Shown here piece after piece: positions 51,373-59,241 of a DNA stretch of 64,000 nucleotides. The first letter of the stretch is position 1, and every line of letters begins with the position of its first letter. The stretch lies in NCBI GenBank assembly GCA_902632315.1, contig CACPCD010000001.1, positions 1 through 64,000 of the forward strand. The letters run 5' to 3'. Origin of the DNA: an uncultured Pelagibacteraceae bacterium (GTDB lineage: Bacteria; Pseudomonadota; Alphaproteobacteria; Pelagibacterales; Pelagibacteraceae). The position numbers and the translations under genes were made by a program. The notes below the pieces were generated by a model that worked only from the letters and a program-made list of their open reading frames with translations, ran no database searches and had not been told where the DNA came from.

Positions 51373-51700
51373 TTTTGCCAAGAGTATTTAATAAAATTAC
51401 ACCAATTATTATTAATGCAATCCCTATCACTCCATAAATATTTGGTACTTGGTTATATTTGAACACCCCAAACAAAGTTACTGCTGTGATAGTTAAACCT
51501 CCATATGTAGCATAGGTAAATCCAACTGGAATAATATTCATTGCTTTAGCTAAACAAAAAATACAAGCAACTATTGAAATAACACAAAAAATTGTTGGAG
51601 AAAAATTTGTAAAGCCATTAGTTGATTTCAAAAAACCATTCGCTGCTATTCCAAGAATTATAGCTAAAAGAAGAAAAATATATCCTGATAAATTACTCAT
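51365..51700 (-). CDS. SMR-family small membrane transporter lacking the essential Glu
   Basis: A 111-residue SMR protein with four membrane helices. The SMR-typical PVGFTYATYGGLTITAVTLFGV and GIALIIIGVILLNTL segments align with EmrE without gaps. The membrane-embedded Glu14 of EmrE, which binds protons and substrate, aligns with Gly17 here (LAIILGIAANGFLK against LAILAEVIGTTLMK). It therefore should not act as a standard proton-coupled drug exporter; it could pair with another subunit or have another role. Confidence 0.8.
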   Translation of the reverse strand: MSNLSGYIFLLLAIILGIAANGFLKSTNGFTNFSPTIFCVISIVACIFCLAKAMNIIPVGFTYATYGGLTITAVTLFGVFKYNQVPNIYGVIGIALIIIGVILLNTLGKTT

Positions 51701-51715
51701 TTTAAAAGACTACGA

Positions 51716-51937
51716 TTATTTAGTTATCTTATCCACAAATTTTTGCACAATAGGAGCTATAATTGTGGTTGCTATCATTGCAACTGGTAAGCTTACAGAC
51801 CAAGCTTTGAGAAATCTTTTATAATAAAGATGATCGAAACCCGTGTTAATGAATGTAATTATCAGTGTCATTAGCAGACTCATGCCAAGACCCATAAAAA
51901 ATATGAAAAGTATATTTGAATATTTTTTTTTAAACAT
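51716..51937 (-). CDS. DUF2798 membrane protein
   Basis: A 73-residue protein with two membrane helices (FIFFMGLGMSLLMTLIITF and WSVSLPVAMIATTIIAPIV). The MGLGMSLLMTLIIT and WSVSLPVAMIATTII blocks are typical of DUF2798, of unknown function. It lies 15 bases upstream of the SMR gene and 2 bases after a TPR protein gene, in a run of small minus-strand genes. Confidence 0.85.
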   Translation of the reverse strand: MFKKKYSNILFIFFMGLGMSLLMTLIITFINTGFDHLYYKRFLKAWSVSLPVAMIATTIIAPIVQKFVDKITK

Positions 51938-51939
51938 TA

Positions 51940-52491
51940 TTAAATACTCTCTTTTTTAATTTGCATTTGCAGTTGTTCAATCATGATTAGTGGAGATTTC
52001 ATGTTTGGATGAACTTTATGAGCTTCTATATAACTATCGATTGCCTTTTGATAATTTTTTAATGCACTTTGAACTAGACCTTGTCCCGATAATGCTCCAA
52101 AGTGTCTTTTTTCAAGCTGAAGAACTTTATCAATATCTGCTTGAGACAATTCATACTTGCCCATTAAATACAAAACCGTTGCTCTTTTATTCCAAGCTTC
52201 AGCCCAATTTGGATCCAGTTCTATTACTTCAGTAAATTTATCGTAAGCAGTTTTAAGTTTATTATCCATCATAGCAGATGACCCATCAGCTAATAATTTA
52301 GTTAAACCATTTTTAGACGGATGAGTTACCCAAAGTTTCCAAATTTGATCCTCTATCTTTTTTGAATTTTCAAAGTCGATAGCACTTTTTAATTGTATGA
52401 ATAATCTATCTAACTCTTTTTGGTGATTATCATCAGCAAATAATGATGTTGAAAATATTAAAAATAAAAAAATGATTGAAATTTTTTTCAC
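51940..52491 (-). CDS. Exported TPR-repeat protein
   Basis: A 183-residue protein with a signal peptide (about 1-19, ending FADD) and about three tetratricopeptide repeats. AYDKFTEVIELDPNWAEAWNKRATVLYLMGKYELSQADIDKVLQLEKRHFGALSGQG is two clear TPR units; the next is AIDSYIEAHKVHPNM. TPRs mediate protein-protein contact, so it probably scaffolds a periplasmic partner. It is directly adjacent to the SnoaL-like gene (stop at 52492). Confidence 0.87.
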   Translation of the reverse strand: MKKISIIFLFLIFSTSLFADDNHQKELDRLFIQLKSAIDFENSKKIEDQIWKLWVTHPSKNGLTKLLADGSSAMMDNKLKTAYDKFTEVIELDPNWAEAWNKRATVLYLMGKYELSQADIDKVLQLEKRHFGALSGQGLVQSALKNYQKAIDSYIEAHKVHPNMKSPLIMIEQLQMQIKKESI

Positions 52492-52812
52492 TTATTTTGA
52501 TATAGGAGTAGCGCCAGTTTCTAAACTAACAATTTTTCCATCTTTATACCTATAAACTGCCATTACAGCTTCTACATTTCCATCGTTAAATGTAACTAGT
52601 GAATGGTGTACACCCACTTCATCATTTTCATAAATAACTCTTGTCTTATCTTGATTGATGTCACCACTCATCGCCCATTTAATTACATCAGCTTTTCCTA
52701 AAGAATTTCCAGATTTATGCATCGTGAACTTAAAATCATCATGTAAAAGTTCATTCATTGTTGCTTCATCCTTCTTATCAATTGCATCAGTATATCTTTT
52801 TAATATAGACAT
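52492..52812 (-). CDS. SnoaL-like/NTF2-fold protein
   Basis: A 106-residue NTF2-superfamily domain. LKRYTDAIDKKDEATMNELLHDDFKFTMHKSGNSLGKADVIKW is the typical helix-strand opening of SnoaL-like proteins. Members include small hydrolases, isomerases and non-catalytic carriers. No catalytic residues were verified. It is flanked by the TPR protein and a small protein of unknown type, with an AAGAGG ribosome site. Confidence 0.8.
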   Translation of the reverse strand: MSILKRYTDAIDKKDEATMNELLHDDFKFTMHKSGNSLGKADVIKWAMSGDINQDKTRVIYENDEVGVHHSLVTFNDGNVEAVMAVYRYKDGKIVSLETGATPISK

Positions 52813-52821
52813 CTATTCCTC

Positions 52822-53136
52822 TTAATCGTTAAATATAACTCTCATTTCGTCCTGAATAGTTCCTTCTTTAAAAACACCCTTCATTTTTTTTTGAAGATCA
52901 ATAAATTTTGGATCTGCAGACATATTTTGATCATTTTGAAATGCTTTGTCTGTAAACTGTTCACCAACAAGAGTTTCTCTTACTGTTCTAGGATTTCCAC
53001 CAATTTGAAATGAAAAATAAACTTCATGATCAGGATAATGCTTCTTTCTAACTTCAGCTAGACCTTTAGCAATTTCCATTGCTTCATTTAGTTTATCGTC
53101 ATAAACACCTATAGTTCTGGTGTAGATTGCTTTCAT
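52822..53136 (-). CDS. Small hypothetical protein, possible ferredoxin-like (ABM) fold
   Basis: A 104-residue cytosolic protein that I do not recognise. It begins with a strand (MKAIYTRTIGVYDDKLNEAMEIAKGLAEVRKK), then HEVYFSFQIGGNPRTVRETLVGEQF, giving the strand-helix-strand order seen in dimeric alpha/beta-barrel (ABM) proteins such as the GYD and DUF1330 proteins in this window. There is no signal peptide. The gene is 2-9 bases from its neighbours and clearly coding by context. Confidence 0.6.
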   Translation of the reverse strand: MKAIYTRTIGVYDDKLNEAMEIAKGLAEVRKKHYPDHEVYFSFQIGGNPRTVRETLVGEQFTDKAFQNDQNMSADPKFIDLQKKMKGVFKEGTIQDEMRVIFND

Positions 53137-53138
53137 TC

Positions 53139-53384
53139 TTAACCTTTAAGAATTGTTAAAGCTTTCTTTAAAAAGATTTCAGACATTTCATGACTTCCTT
53201 CATCATGAGCTTTTTTACCTTTATCTCTTAAAGTTTGAGCTTCTTCAATTTGAGCAGCAGTTTTACCACTGTCTTTTGCTGTCTTTAAAAGCTCATCTAC
53301 TTCTCCCCAAAGCATCGGACAAGAATAAGAAAATGCCGACGTTGTAAAAAATACAAAAGCTAATGTTGTTATTATTTTTTTCAT
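53139..53384 (-). CDS. Small exported helical protein
   Basis: An 81-residue protein with a signal peptide (about 1-18, FVFFTTSAFS) and a mature part of about 60 residues. That part is Lys/Glu/Ala-rich and helical, resembling a short TPR-like hairpin (EEAQTLRDKGKKAHDEGSHEMSEIFLKKALTIL). One Cys is near the mature start. Its ATG has a good AAGGAG site. It could be a small periplasmic partner; no family was assigned. Confidence 0.7.
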   Translation of the reverse strand: MKKIITTLAFVFFTTSAFSYSCPMLWGEVDELLKTAKDSGKTAAQIEEAQTLRDKGKKAHDEGSHEMSEIFLKKALTILKG

Positions 53385-53399
53385 TTTTTCTCCTTTTTT

Positions 53400-53705
53400 T
53401 TAATAAGAGTCTGATTCTTCACAGATAACAATTGTACTTTTTGGATCTGTGGCTGCTCTTCTATGAGTAACAATATTTTGATGTGCTTCAGAATTATACC
53501 ACCCTAAAGCCTTTTCTTTGTTTGGAAATTCCATCACAACTGTAAGAGTGGGCTCGTCTCCTTCTAAGACTAATTTATTTGGAGTTCTTACAAGAAACTT
53601 TCCATCAAAAGGTTTAAGTGTGTCCGCAACTTTACTTGCATATTCTTTTGCAAACATATCTTTGTCTGTAACTTTCGGAACTGCTACTAAGTATGCTTTT
53701 GGCAT
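53400..53705 (-). CDS. DUF1330 family protein
   Basis: A 101-residue DUF1330 protein. MPKAYLVAVPKVTDKDMFAKEYASKV, VVMEFPNKEKALGWYNSEAHQNI and ICEESDSY are typical of the family, a ferredoxin-like ABM fold of unknown function. The W-Y segment (ALGWYNSEAHQ) is the conserved core. An AAAGGAG site precedes the ATG. Confidence 0.9.
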   Translation of the reverse strand: MPKAYLVAVPKVTDKDMFAKEYASKVADTLKPFDGKFLVRTPNKLVLEGDEPTLTVVMEFPNKEKALGWYNSEAHQNIVTHRRAATDPKSTIVICEESDSY

Positions 53706-53723
53706 TTTATCTCCTTTGTTAAA

Positions 53724-54095
53724 TTAATATAAAGTTTGAACTACTTTTTTTACTCTTTCGGCACCGTTAGGAATCGTGGATGCTATAAATGAATGACATT
53801 CTTCAGTTATAGCTTTGTCGTACTTAGAGCCATAGTACTTATCTACAGCTTTATTTACACCTTCATCCCATTCTTTTTCTGAAATTCCAATCTCAAGCGC
53901 ATATGTTTTCATGACTTTTACAGATGCCATAGACTTTTCTTTCATACTGTACTCAAAGTCTTCACCGGATGGTAAGAAATAGTTTGCCATATAAATTCCG
54001 CTACATTCCCATGCTTTAGATTTATCGCTATCACTCATACCTGCATAAACAGATGTGAAAGTTAAAAAAGATAATAATAAAATAATTTTTTTCAT
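53724..54095 (-). CDS. Small exported hypothetical protein
   Basis: A 123-residue protein with a signal peptide (about 1-18, LTFTSVYA). The mature part is helical with two cysteines, in WECSGIYMANYF and EECHSFIAS, possibly a disulfide pair. No family was recognised. It is the most upstream of a minus-strand string of small genes (51.7-54.1 kb); the 67-base spacer between it and cysK shows no clear hairpin. Confidence 0.65.
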   Translation of the reverse strand: MKKIILLLSFLTFTSVYAGMSDSDKSKAWECSGIYMANYFLPSGEDFEYSMKEKSMASVKVMKTYALEIGISEKEWDEGVNKAVDKYYGSKYDKAITEECHSFIASTIPNGAERVKKVVQTLY

Positions 54096-54162
54096 AATTT
54101 ACAATTATTAGTTAAAATTATTCAAAACTGTAACTGTTTTAATACATTACTGGTATGCGATA

Positions 54163-55164
54163 TTATAGCCAGCTTGGAATGGGTAGCTTTTTTTCTTGTA
54201 AAAAAGATTTATTAAACATCTTTGAGTTGTATTTATCTGACTTATCGCAAAGAATAGTTACGATTGTTTTACCAGGCCCTAATTCTTTTCCTAACCTAAT
54301 TGCGCCAGCAATATTTATTCCACAACTAGTTCCTAAACTTAAACCTTCATTTTGAATCAAATCATAAAGAATAGGAAGAGCTTCATGATCATCAATAGAA
54401 TAAGCATCATCGATTTTTGCGTTTTCAAAATTTTTTGTAATTCTACTTGAACCTATTCCTTCAGTTATCGAACCACCCTCAGATTTTAACTCACCATTTT
54501 TAATATAATTGTACAGCGCTGATCCTTTTGGATCTGAAAGGTAAATTTTTACATTCTTATTTTTTTCTTTTAGAGCATTACTTACTCCCGAAATTGTTCC
54601 ACCAGTTCCTGAAGAACACACAAATCCATCTACCTTTCCTTCAGTTTGTTCCCAAATTTCTTTTCCTGTACCTTCGTAGTGTCCTTTTGCATTGGCTGTG
54701 TTATCGAATTGGTTAGCCCAAACTACACCATTATTGTTTGTTGGTTTTAGTTCATCAGCCAAACGACCAGCAATTTTTACAAAATTATTTTCATCTTTAT
54801 ACGGTTTAGCTGGAACTAATCTCAATTCAGCTCCTAAATTTCTAATAGTATCTTTTTTTTCCTGTGTCTGGTTATCATTCATTACGATAATTGTTTTATA
54901 ACCAAGTGAGTTACCTAAAAGTCCTAATCCAATACCAGTATTACCCGCAGTTCCCTCTACAACTATTCCACCTTTTGTTATTAATTTTTTTTCTTGAGCA
55001 TCTTTGAGAAGTGCAAGAGCTGCTCTATCTTTTACAGATCCACCAGGATTCATAAATTCTGCTTTACCATAAATGTTACAACCTGTAATTTCTGAAGCTG
55101 CTTTTAATTTAATCAAAGGTGTATTACCAATTGAGTCAGTAAAATTATTTCTTATGTGTGTCAT
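54163..55164 (-). CDS. cysK: Cysteine synthase A
   Basis: A 333-residue PLP enzyme that makes cysteine from O-acetylserine and sulfide. The PLP lysine is in MNPGGSVKDRAAL. EGTAGNTGIGLGLLG, VVWANQFDNTANAKGHYEGTG and SSGTGGTISGVS (phosphate-binding loop) are complete. It overlaps cysE by one base, the expected partner that makes O-acetylserine, so cysE-cysK is a working cysteine operon. The size is typical. Confidence 0.96.
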   Translation of the reverse strand: MTHIRNNFTDSIGNTPLIKLKAASEITGCNIYGKAEFMNPGGSVKDRAALALLKDAQEKKLITKGGIVVEGTAGNTGIGLGLLGNSLGYKTIIVMNDNQTQEKKDTIRNLGAELRLVPAKPYKDENNFVKIAGRLADELKPTNNNGVVWANQFDNTANAKGHYEGTGKEIWEQTEGKVDGFVCSSGTGGTISGVSNALKEKNKNVKIYLSDPKGSALYNYIKNGELKSEGGSITEGIGSSRITKNFENAKIDDAYSIDDHEALPILYDLIQNEGLSLGTSCGINIAGAIRLGKELGPGKTIVTILCDKSDKYNSKMFNKSFLQEKKLPIPSWL

Positions 55165-55730
55165 TAATCTTCTTTATCAGTAACTGCATAAGGTTTGAAT
55201 CCTTTTGTAGCATCCCCAATTCTTTTAGCAGGGATTCCAACCATGATTGATTTTTCAGGTACATCTTTTGTAACAACTGCATTAGCTCCAATTAAAGAAT
55301 TTTTACCAACAACAACTGGTCCTAATATTTGTGCACCAGAACCTACTACAACATTATCTTGTAATGTTGGATGTCTTTTTAAATCTCTTTGTTCATTTGC
55401 ATTAATACTTGGAGATATTCCACCAAGAGTAACATTATGATAAATTGTTACATTATCTCCAATATCTGACGTTTCTCCAATCACTACTCCCATGCCATGA
55501 TCAATGAATAAATTTTTTCCAATTTTCGCTTTAGGATGTATTTCAATTCCAGTTAAAAATCTTGAAAACTGAGAAATAATTTTTGCTATTAAGTCAAACT
55601 TTGCAACTGCAAAAAAGTTTGCAAATTTATGAAAAAAAATAGCTTTTACTCCTGGGTAAGTTAATATTAAACTTAATTTAGATTTTGCCGCAGGATCTCG
55701 GTCAATTATAGATTGTAAATAATCATTCAT
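55164..55730 (-). CDS. cysE: Serine O-acetyltransferase
   Basis: A 188-residue EpsC-type CysE that acetylates serine. [28 protein letters not shown] is the N-terminal helical domain and [43 protein letters not shown] is the left-handed beta-helix with the catalytic His. The repeat [43 protein letters not shown] completes it. It lies upstream of cysK on the same strand. Confidence 0.95.
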   Translation of the reverse strand: MNDYLQSIIDRDPAAKSKLSLILTYPGVKAIFFHKFANFFAVAKFDLIAKIISQFSRFLTGIEIHPKAKIGKNLFIDHGMGVVIGETSDIGDNVTIYHNVTLGGISPSINANEQRDLKRHPTLQDNVVVGSGAQILGPVVVGKNSLIGANAVVTKDVPEKSIMVGIPAKRIGDATKGFKPYAVTDKED

Positions 55731-55802
55731 AATATTTTGTTAGCTTGATATCAAAAATTGATGGATATATAGTTACTTTATTAACTTTTTAAAGGATTTA
55801 TT

Positions 55803-56213
55803 ATGTACAGAAATACTAATTGTTTTCATTTAGCAATTCCGTGTGGAGATTTAGAAACAGCTAAAAAGTTTTATAGCGAAACACTTGGATGTAGATTAGA
55901 CAATTCAGCACAAGAATGGGCTGATGTTGATTTTTGGGGTAATGAATTAACTCTTCATGCAAGTGAGCATAAACTAGATAGCGAGAGACATGATGTTGAT
56001 ATGGGAAATGTTTCAGTTCCTCACTTTGGAGTTCATTTATCCAGAAAAGATTTTGATACTCTTAAAAAGCGATTAAAAGAAAAAGGTGCAAAATATTACG
56101 ATGAACCTTATTTAAGATTTAAAGGTACAAAGTATGAGCAAGAAACTTTTTTTGTCAAAGATCCTAATGATAATATTTTAGAGATTAAAACTTTGACTTC
56201 AAATCCAGAATAA
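55803..56213 (+). CDS. VOC/glyoxalase-superfamily protein
   Basis: A 136-residue vicinal-oxygen-chelate protein. FHLAIPCGDLETAKKFYSETLGCR at the start and KDPNDNILEIKTL at the end are the two halves of the fold; His7-type and Glu positions are compatible with a metal site. Substrate and reaction are unknown. It leads a + group with a methyltransferase and a LysE-type exporter. Confidence 0.87.
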   Translation: MYRNTNCFHLAIPCGDLETAKKFYSETLGCRLDNSAQEWADVDFWGNELTLHASEHKLDSERHDVDMGNVSVPHFGVHLSRKDFDTLKKRLKEKGAKYYDEPYLRFKGTKYEQETFFVKDPNDNILEIKTLTSNPE

Positions 56214-56229
56214 ATCATAAAAAATTTTT

Positions 56230-56934
56230 TTGGACTTAAATCAGTATATACCTAGCAGAATAACAATTTTTTTCCGAAGAATGTTTTTTTATTTACTTGG
56301 AGAAAAGTTTTATAAAAAACTTAATTATGATTGGCATCAATATCAGAATAGATTTGACATAATTAATAAGATCATAAAAATTAAAAGTTACAAAAAATAT
56401 TTAGAAATAGGCTGTCAATCTGATGTAAATTTTTCAAGAATTCAAATTGATCAAAGAATTGGCGTGGATCCATATGATGGTGGAACTCATAGAATGACGA
56501 GTGATGACTTTTTTAAAGAAAACAAAGAACGTTTTGACATAATATTTATAGATGGTCTCCATGAATATGAACAAGTTTTAAGAGATATAAAAAATTCGGT
56601 AAAATTTTTAAATGACAACGGAATAATAATTGTACATGATTGTCTTCCTTCAAAAATATGGCACCAGACAATACCTCAAACTCACTCGAGCTGGAATGGA
56701 GATGTTTGGAAAGCTATTGTTGAGTGTAGAACTCTTGAAAATTTAGATACATATACATGCATTGCAGATCACGGCTTAGGGATCATACTTAATAGAAATA
56801 ATAGAAATAGATTAAAGTTGGAAATAAAAAATTTTAAGGAACTTAAGTTTAAAGATTATTACGAAAATCATAAGGAATTTATGAACACAATTTCAGAAAC
56901 TGATTTATTCAATCTTATTGAAAATAAGATTTAA
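56230..56934 (+). CDS. Class I SAM-dependent methyltransferase (Methyltransf_24-like)
   Basis: A 234-residue methyltransferase. YLEIGCQSDVNFSRI is motif I, RIGVDPYDGGTHRM follows, and DIIFIDGLHEYEQVLRDIKNSVKFLNDNGIIIVHD is the characteristic Methyltransf_24 block. It begins with TTG at 56230, since no ATG precedes the N-terminal basic stretch. Related enzymes are often found with glycan loci. It lies 16 bases after the VOC gene and 9 bases before lysE. Confidence 0.82.
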   Translation: MDLNQYIPSRITIFFRRMFFYLLGEKFYKKLNYDWHQYQNRFDIINKIIKIKSYKKYLEIGCQSDVNFSRIQIDQRIGVDPYDGGTHRMTSDDFFKENKERFDIIFIDGLHEYEQVLRDIKNSVKFLNDNGIIIVHDCLPSKIWHQTIPQTHSSWNGDVWKAIVECRTLENLDTYTCIADHGLGIILNRNNRNRLKLEIKNFKELKFKDYYENHKEFMNTISETDLFNLIENKI

Positions 56935-56943
56935 ATTTAAATC

Positions 56944-57558
56944 ATGGAATATCTTGTATTAGGTTTTTTCACAGGCCTAAGTTTAATTTTGGCTATAGGG
57001 GCACAAAACATTTTTGTAATAGAGCAGGGATTAAAAAATCAATTTGTTTTTCTAGTTTGTATAATTTGCTCTATTTCAGATTTATTATTGATTTTCTTAG
57101 GAATTTTTTTATTCCATTTTTTTCATCAGTATTTCAACATATTCATTGAACTCACATTGAATATTCTTTTAATAATTTTTTTAATTTATTTCATTTATTC
57201 TAAAATAAAAACGTTGCGAACTAATGTTTATTTTAACAGTGATGTAAAAGAGATCTCACAATTAAAGATTTTTTTTAAGACACTTAGTTTTACATATCTA
57301 AATGCTCATGTTTATTCAGATACTGTATTTTTCTTGGGAAATTTTTCAAAAAATTTTCTTTTAAATGAAAAAATTTATTTCGGAGTGGGAGCTTCAATCG
57401 CATCATTTCTATTCTTTTTTGGATTAGGATATTTATCCACCTATTTCTCAAAATATGCTCAGAGTGATAAGATATGGAAATACATTAATTTATTTATAAT
57501 TATTTTTATGTCTGTCTTAACAATTTATATAATTAGAGAGACATTATATTTCCTTTGA
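56944..57558 (+). CDS. LysE-family amino acid exporter
   Basis: A 204-residue exporter with about six membrane helices. GFFTGLSLILAIGAQNIFVIEQGLKN is the strongly conserved LysE N-terminus and TYLNAHVYSDTVFFLGNFS is the central signature. The closest type is ArgO/LysE for basic amino acids. It ends 66 bases before the alternative oxidase gene. Confidence 0.92.
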   Translation: MEYLVLGFFTGLSLILAIGAQNIFVIEQGLKNQFVFLVCIICSISDLLLIFLGIFLFHFFHQYFNIFIELTLNILLIIFLIYFIYSKIKTLRTNVYFNSDVKEISQLKIFFKTLSFTYLNAHVYSDTVFFLGNFSKNFLLNEKIYFGVGASIASFLFFFGLGYLSTYFSKYAQSDKIWKYINLFIIIFMSVLTIYIIRETLYFL

Positions 57559-57624
57559 AAACCTCATCTTTTGAAGACAATTTTGGCACATAGCAATTTT
57601 CTGTAGAGTGGTTATTTAAGTTAT

Positions 57625-58323
57625 ATGGAAGAATTAAACAAACATTACATGCCTAAAAACCTAAGTGACAAAGTTGCTTTGTCATTTACAAAGTTTTTAA
57701 GATTTTTAGCGGATACTTTTTTTAAGAAAAGGTATGGTCATAGAGCAGTTGTTCTTGAAACAATCGCAGCAGTCCCTGGCATGGTTGCAGGTATGCTACT
57801 CCATTTAAAATCTTTGAGAAAAATGGAAGATGATCGAGGTTGGATAAAAACTTTATTAGATGAAGCTGAGAATGAAAGAATGCATTTAATGACCTTTATA
57901 CATGTTGCTAAACCAACTTTTATTGAAAGATTTATAATCCTTATAGCTCAATTTATATTTATAATAACTTATGCAATAATCTATTTAGTTTCTCAAAGAA
58001 CTGCACATCGAATTGTTGGATACTTTGAAGAAGAAGCGGTGATAAGTTATACTGAATACCTTCATGAATTAGAAAGTGGCACAATTCCAGATGAGCCTGC
58101 TCCAGAAGTTGCAATAAATTATTGGAACCTTCCTTTGCATTCAACCCTAAAAGATGTAGTTCGAGTAATTAGAGACGATGAGGCAGGACATCGAGATGTC
58201 AATCACAATTTTGCAAATGTAATTGACAATAGAATTAATTCTAAAAAATATAATGAGGAAAAAGAAAGTGCCTCTAAAAAGGAAAATGCTTCCGATAAAG
58301 AAAAAACTTTCTCTAATAAATAA
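57625..58323 (+). CDS. Alternative oxidase (ubiquinol oxidase)
   Basis: A 232-residue di-iron alternative oxidase, a non-proton-pumping ubiquinol oxidase peripheral to the inner membrane. All ligand motifs are intact: LETIAAVPGM (Glu45), NERMHL (Glu84, His87), EEEAV (Glu, about 136) and DDEAGH (Glu186, His189). The last 25 residues (KKYNEEKESASKKENASDKE) are a highly charged Lys/Glu tail that is not part of the fold. An AOX lets the cell dispose of electrons without ATP, for example from the ETF-QO route in this window. Confidence 0.96.
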   Translation: MEELNKHYMPKNLSDKVALSFTKFLRFLADTFFKKRYGHRAVVLETIAAVPGMVAGMLLHLKSLRKMEDDRGWIKTLLDEAENERMHLMTFIHVAKPTFIERFIILIAQFIFIITYAIIYLVSQRTAHRIVGYFEEEAVISYTEYLHELESGTIPDEPAPEVAINYWNLPLHSTLKDVVRVIRDDEAGHRDVNHNFANVIDNRINSKKYNEEKESASKKENASDKEKTFSNK

Positions 58324-58336
58324 CAGATAAAATATT

Positions 58337-58777
58337 ATGGAAAATAATTTAAGTATATTATGGGCATCTATGTCAGGTACAGCAGAGAATGTTGCAGACA
58401 CTTTAAATGAAAAAGCAAAATCAAAAGGTTTTGTAACTAATCAATTAGAATTAAACCAAGTTACTATGAATGATCTTGCAAAAATGAAAAATGTTGCAAT
58501 AGTTACCTCTACCACTGGAGAAGGAGATTTACCAACAAATGGTGAAGATTTTTGGGATGATCTAAAAAACTCAGATAAAAATTTAAAAAATTTAAGATAT
58601 AGCGTATGTGCTTTAGGTGACAGTTCTCATGATATATTCTGCGGAGCAGGAAGAAAAGTTGACGAGAAATTAATACAATTAGGCGCACAAAAGATACTTG
58701 ATAGACAAGATTGTGATGGATCTGATGAGGGTTCAGATAGTTGGGGAAATAATTTTTTAGACAAAATTAAAATCTAA
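58337..58777 (+). CDS. Flavodoxin (FMN-binding domain protein)
   Basis: A 146-residue flavodoxin-like protein of the MioC/sulfite-reductase-flavodoxin type. LSILWASMSGTAENVADTL is the FMN phosphate loop, IVTSTTGEGDLPTNGEDFWDDL is the 60s loop and YSVCALGDSSHDIFCGAGRKVDEKLIQLGA the 90s loop. It would shuttle electrons one at a time; its reductase and acceptor are unknown. It starts 14 bases after the alternative oxidase. Confidence 0.93.
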   Translation: MENNLSILWASMSGTAENVADTLNEKAKSKGFVTNQLELNQVTMNDLAKMKNVAIVTSTTGEGDLPTNGEDFWDDLKNSDKNLKNLRYSVCALGDSSHDIFCGAGRKVDEKLIQLGAQKILDRQDCDGSDEGSDSWGNNFLDKIKI

Positions 58778-58779
58778 AA

Positions 58780-59241
58780 ATGTTCACAAAACGTAAAACT
58801 CTTAAAGTTTTAGGTGCATCTTTTATTTCGTTAATACTTTTACCTATTAACTATTTATATTCAGCAGCAAAAAAAGTTATAAACCCAGAACTAACAGATG
58901 AGCAAAAAAATATAATGTTTAACGAAGGAACCGAAAGGCCTTTTACAAGTTCATTACTTGAAGAAAAAAGAGTAGGGTTTTATCATTGTGCGAATTGTGG
59001 AGCAAAACTTTTTGCATCTAATGCAAAATTTGACAGCGGTACTGGATGGCCATCATTTTCAGAAGCTTTACCTGGAGCATTCAATACTAAAACAGATTAT
59101 TCTTTTGGCATGAAAAGAATTGAATATCATTGCGCTAATTGTGGTGTGCATCATGGACATGTTTTTGATGATGGACCTTCATCCACTGGTAAAAGATTTT
59201 GTAATAATGGTTTGTGCTTAATTTTTAAGCCAGAAAATTAA
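58780..59241 (+). CDS. msrB: Peptide-methionine (R)-S-oxide reductase MsrB, exported
   Basis: A 153-residue MsrB that reduces methionine-R-sulfoxide. Zinc-binding cysteines are in YHCANCGAKLF and YHCANCGVHHGHVF; GTGWPSF is present and the catalytic Cys is in KRFCNNGLCL (usually RYCxNS), so the normal Asn-Ser after Cys is replaced by Asn-Gly. Residues 1-30 look like a twin-arginine-free export signal (LGASFISLILLPINYLY). With MsrA at 8411 it forms an extracytoplasmic repair pair. It overlaps the convergent HisD-like gene by 4 bases. Confidence 0.93.
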   Translation: MFTKRKTLKVLGASFISLILLPINYLYSAAKKVINPELTDEQKNIMFNEGTERPFTSSLLEEKRVGFYHCANCGAKLFASNAKFDSGTGWPSFSEALPGAFNTKTDYSFGMKRIEYHCANCGVHHGHVFDDGPSSTGKRFCNNGLCLIFKPEN

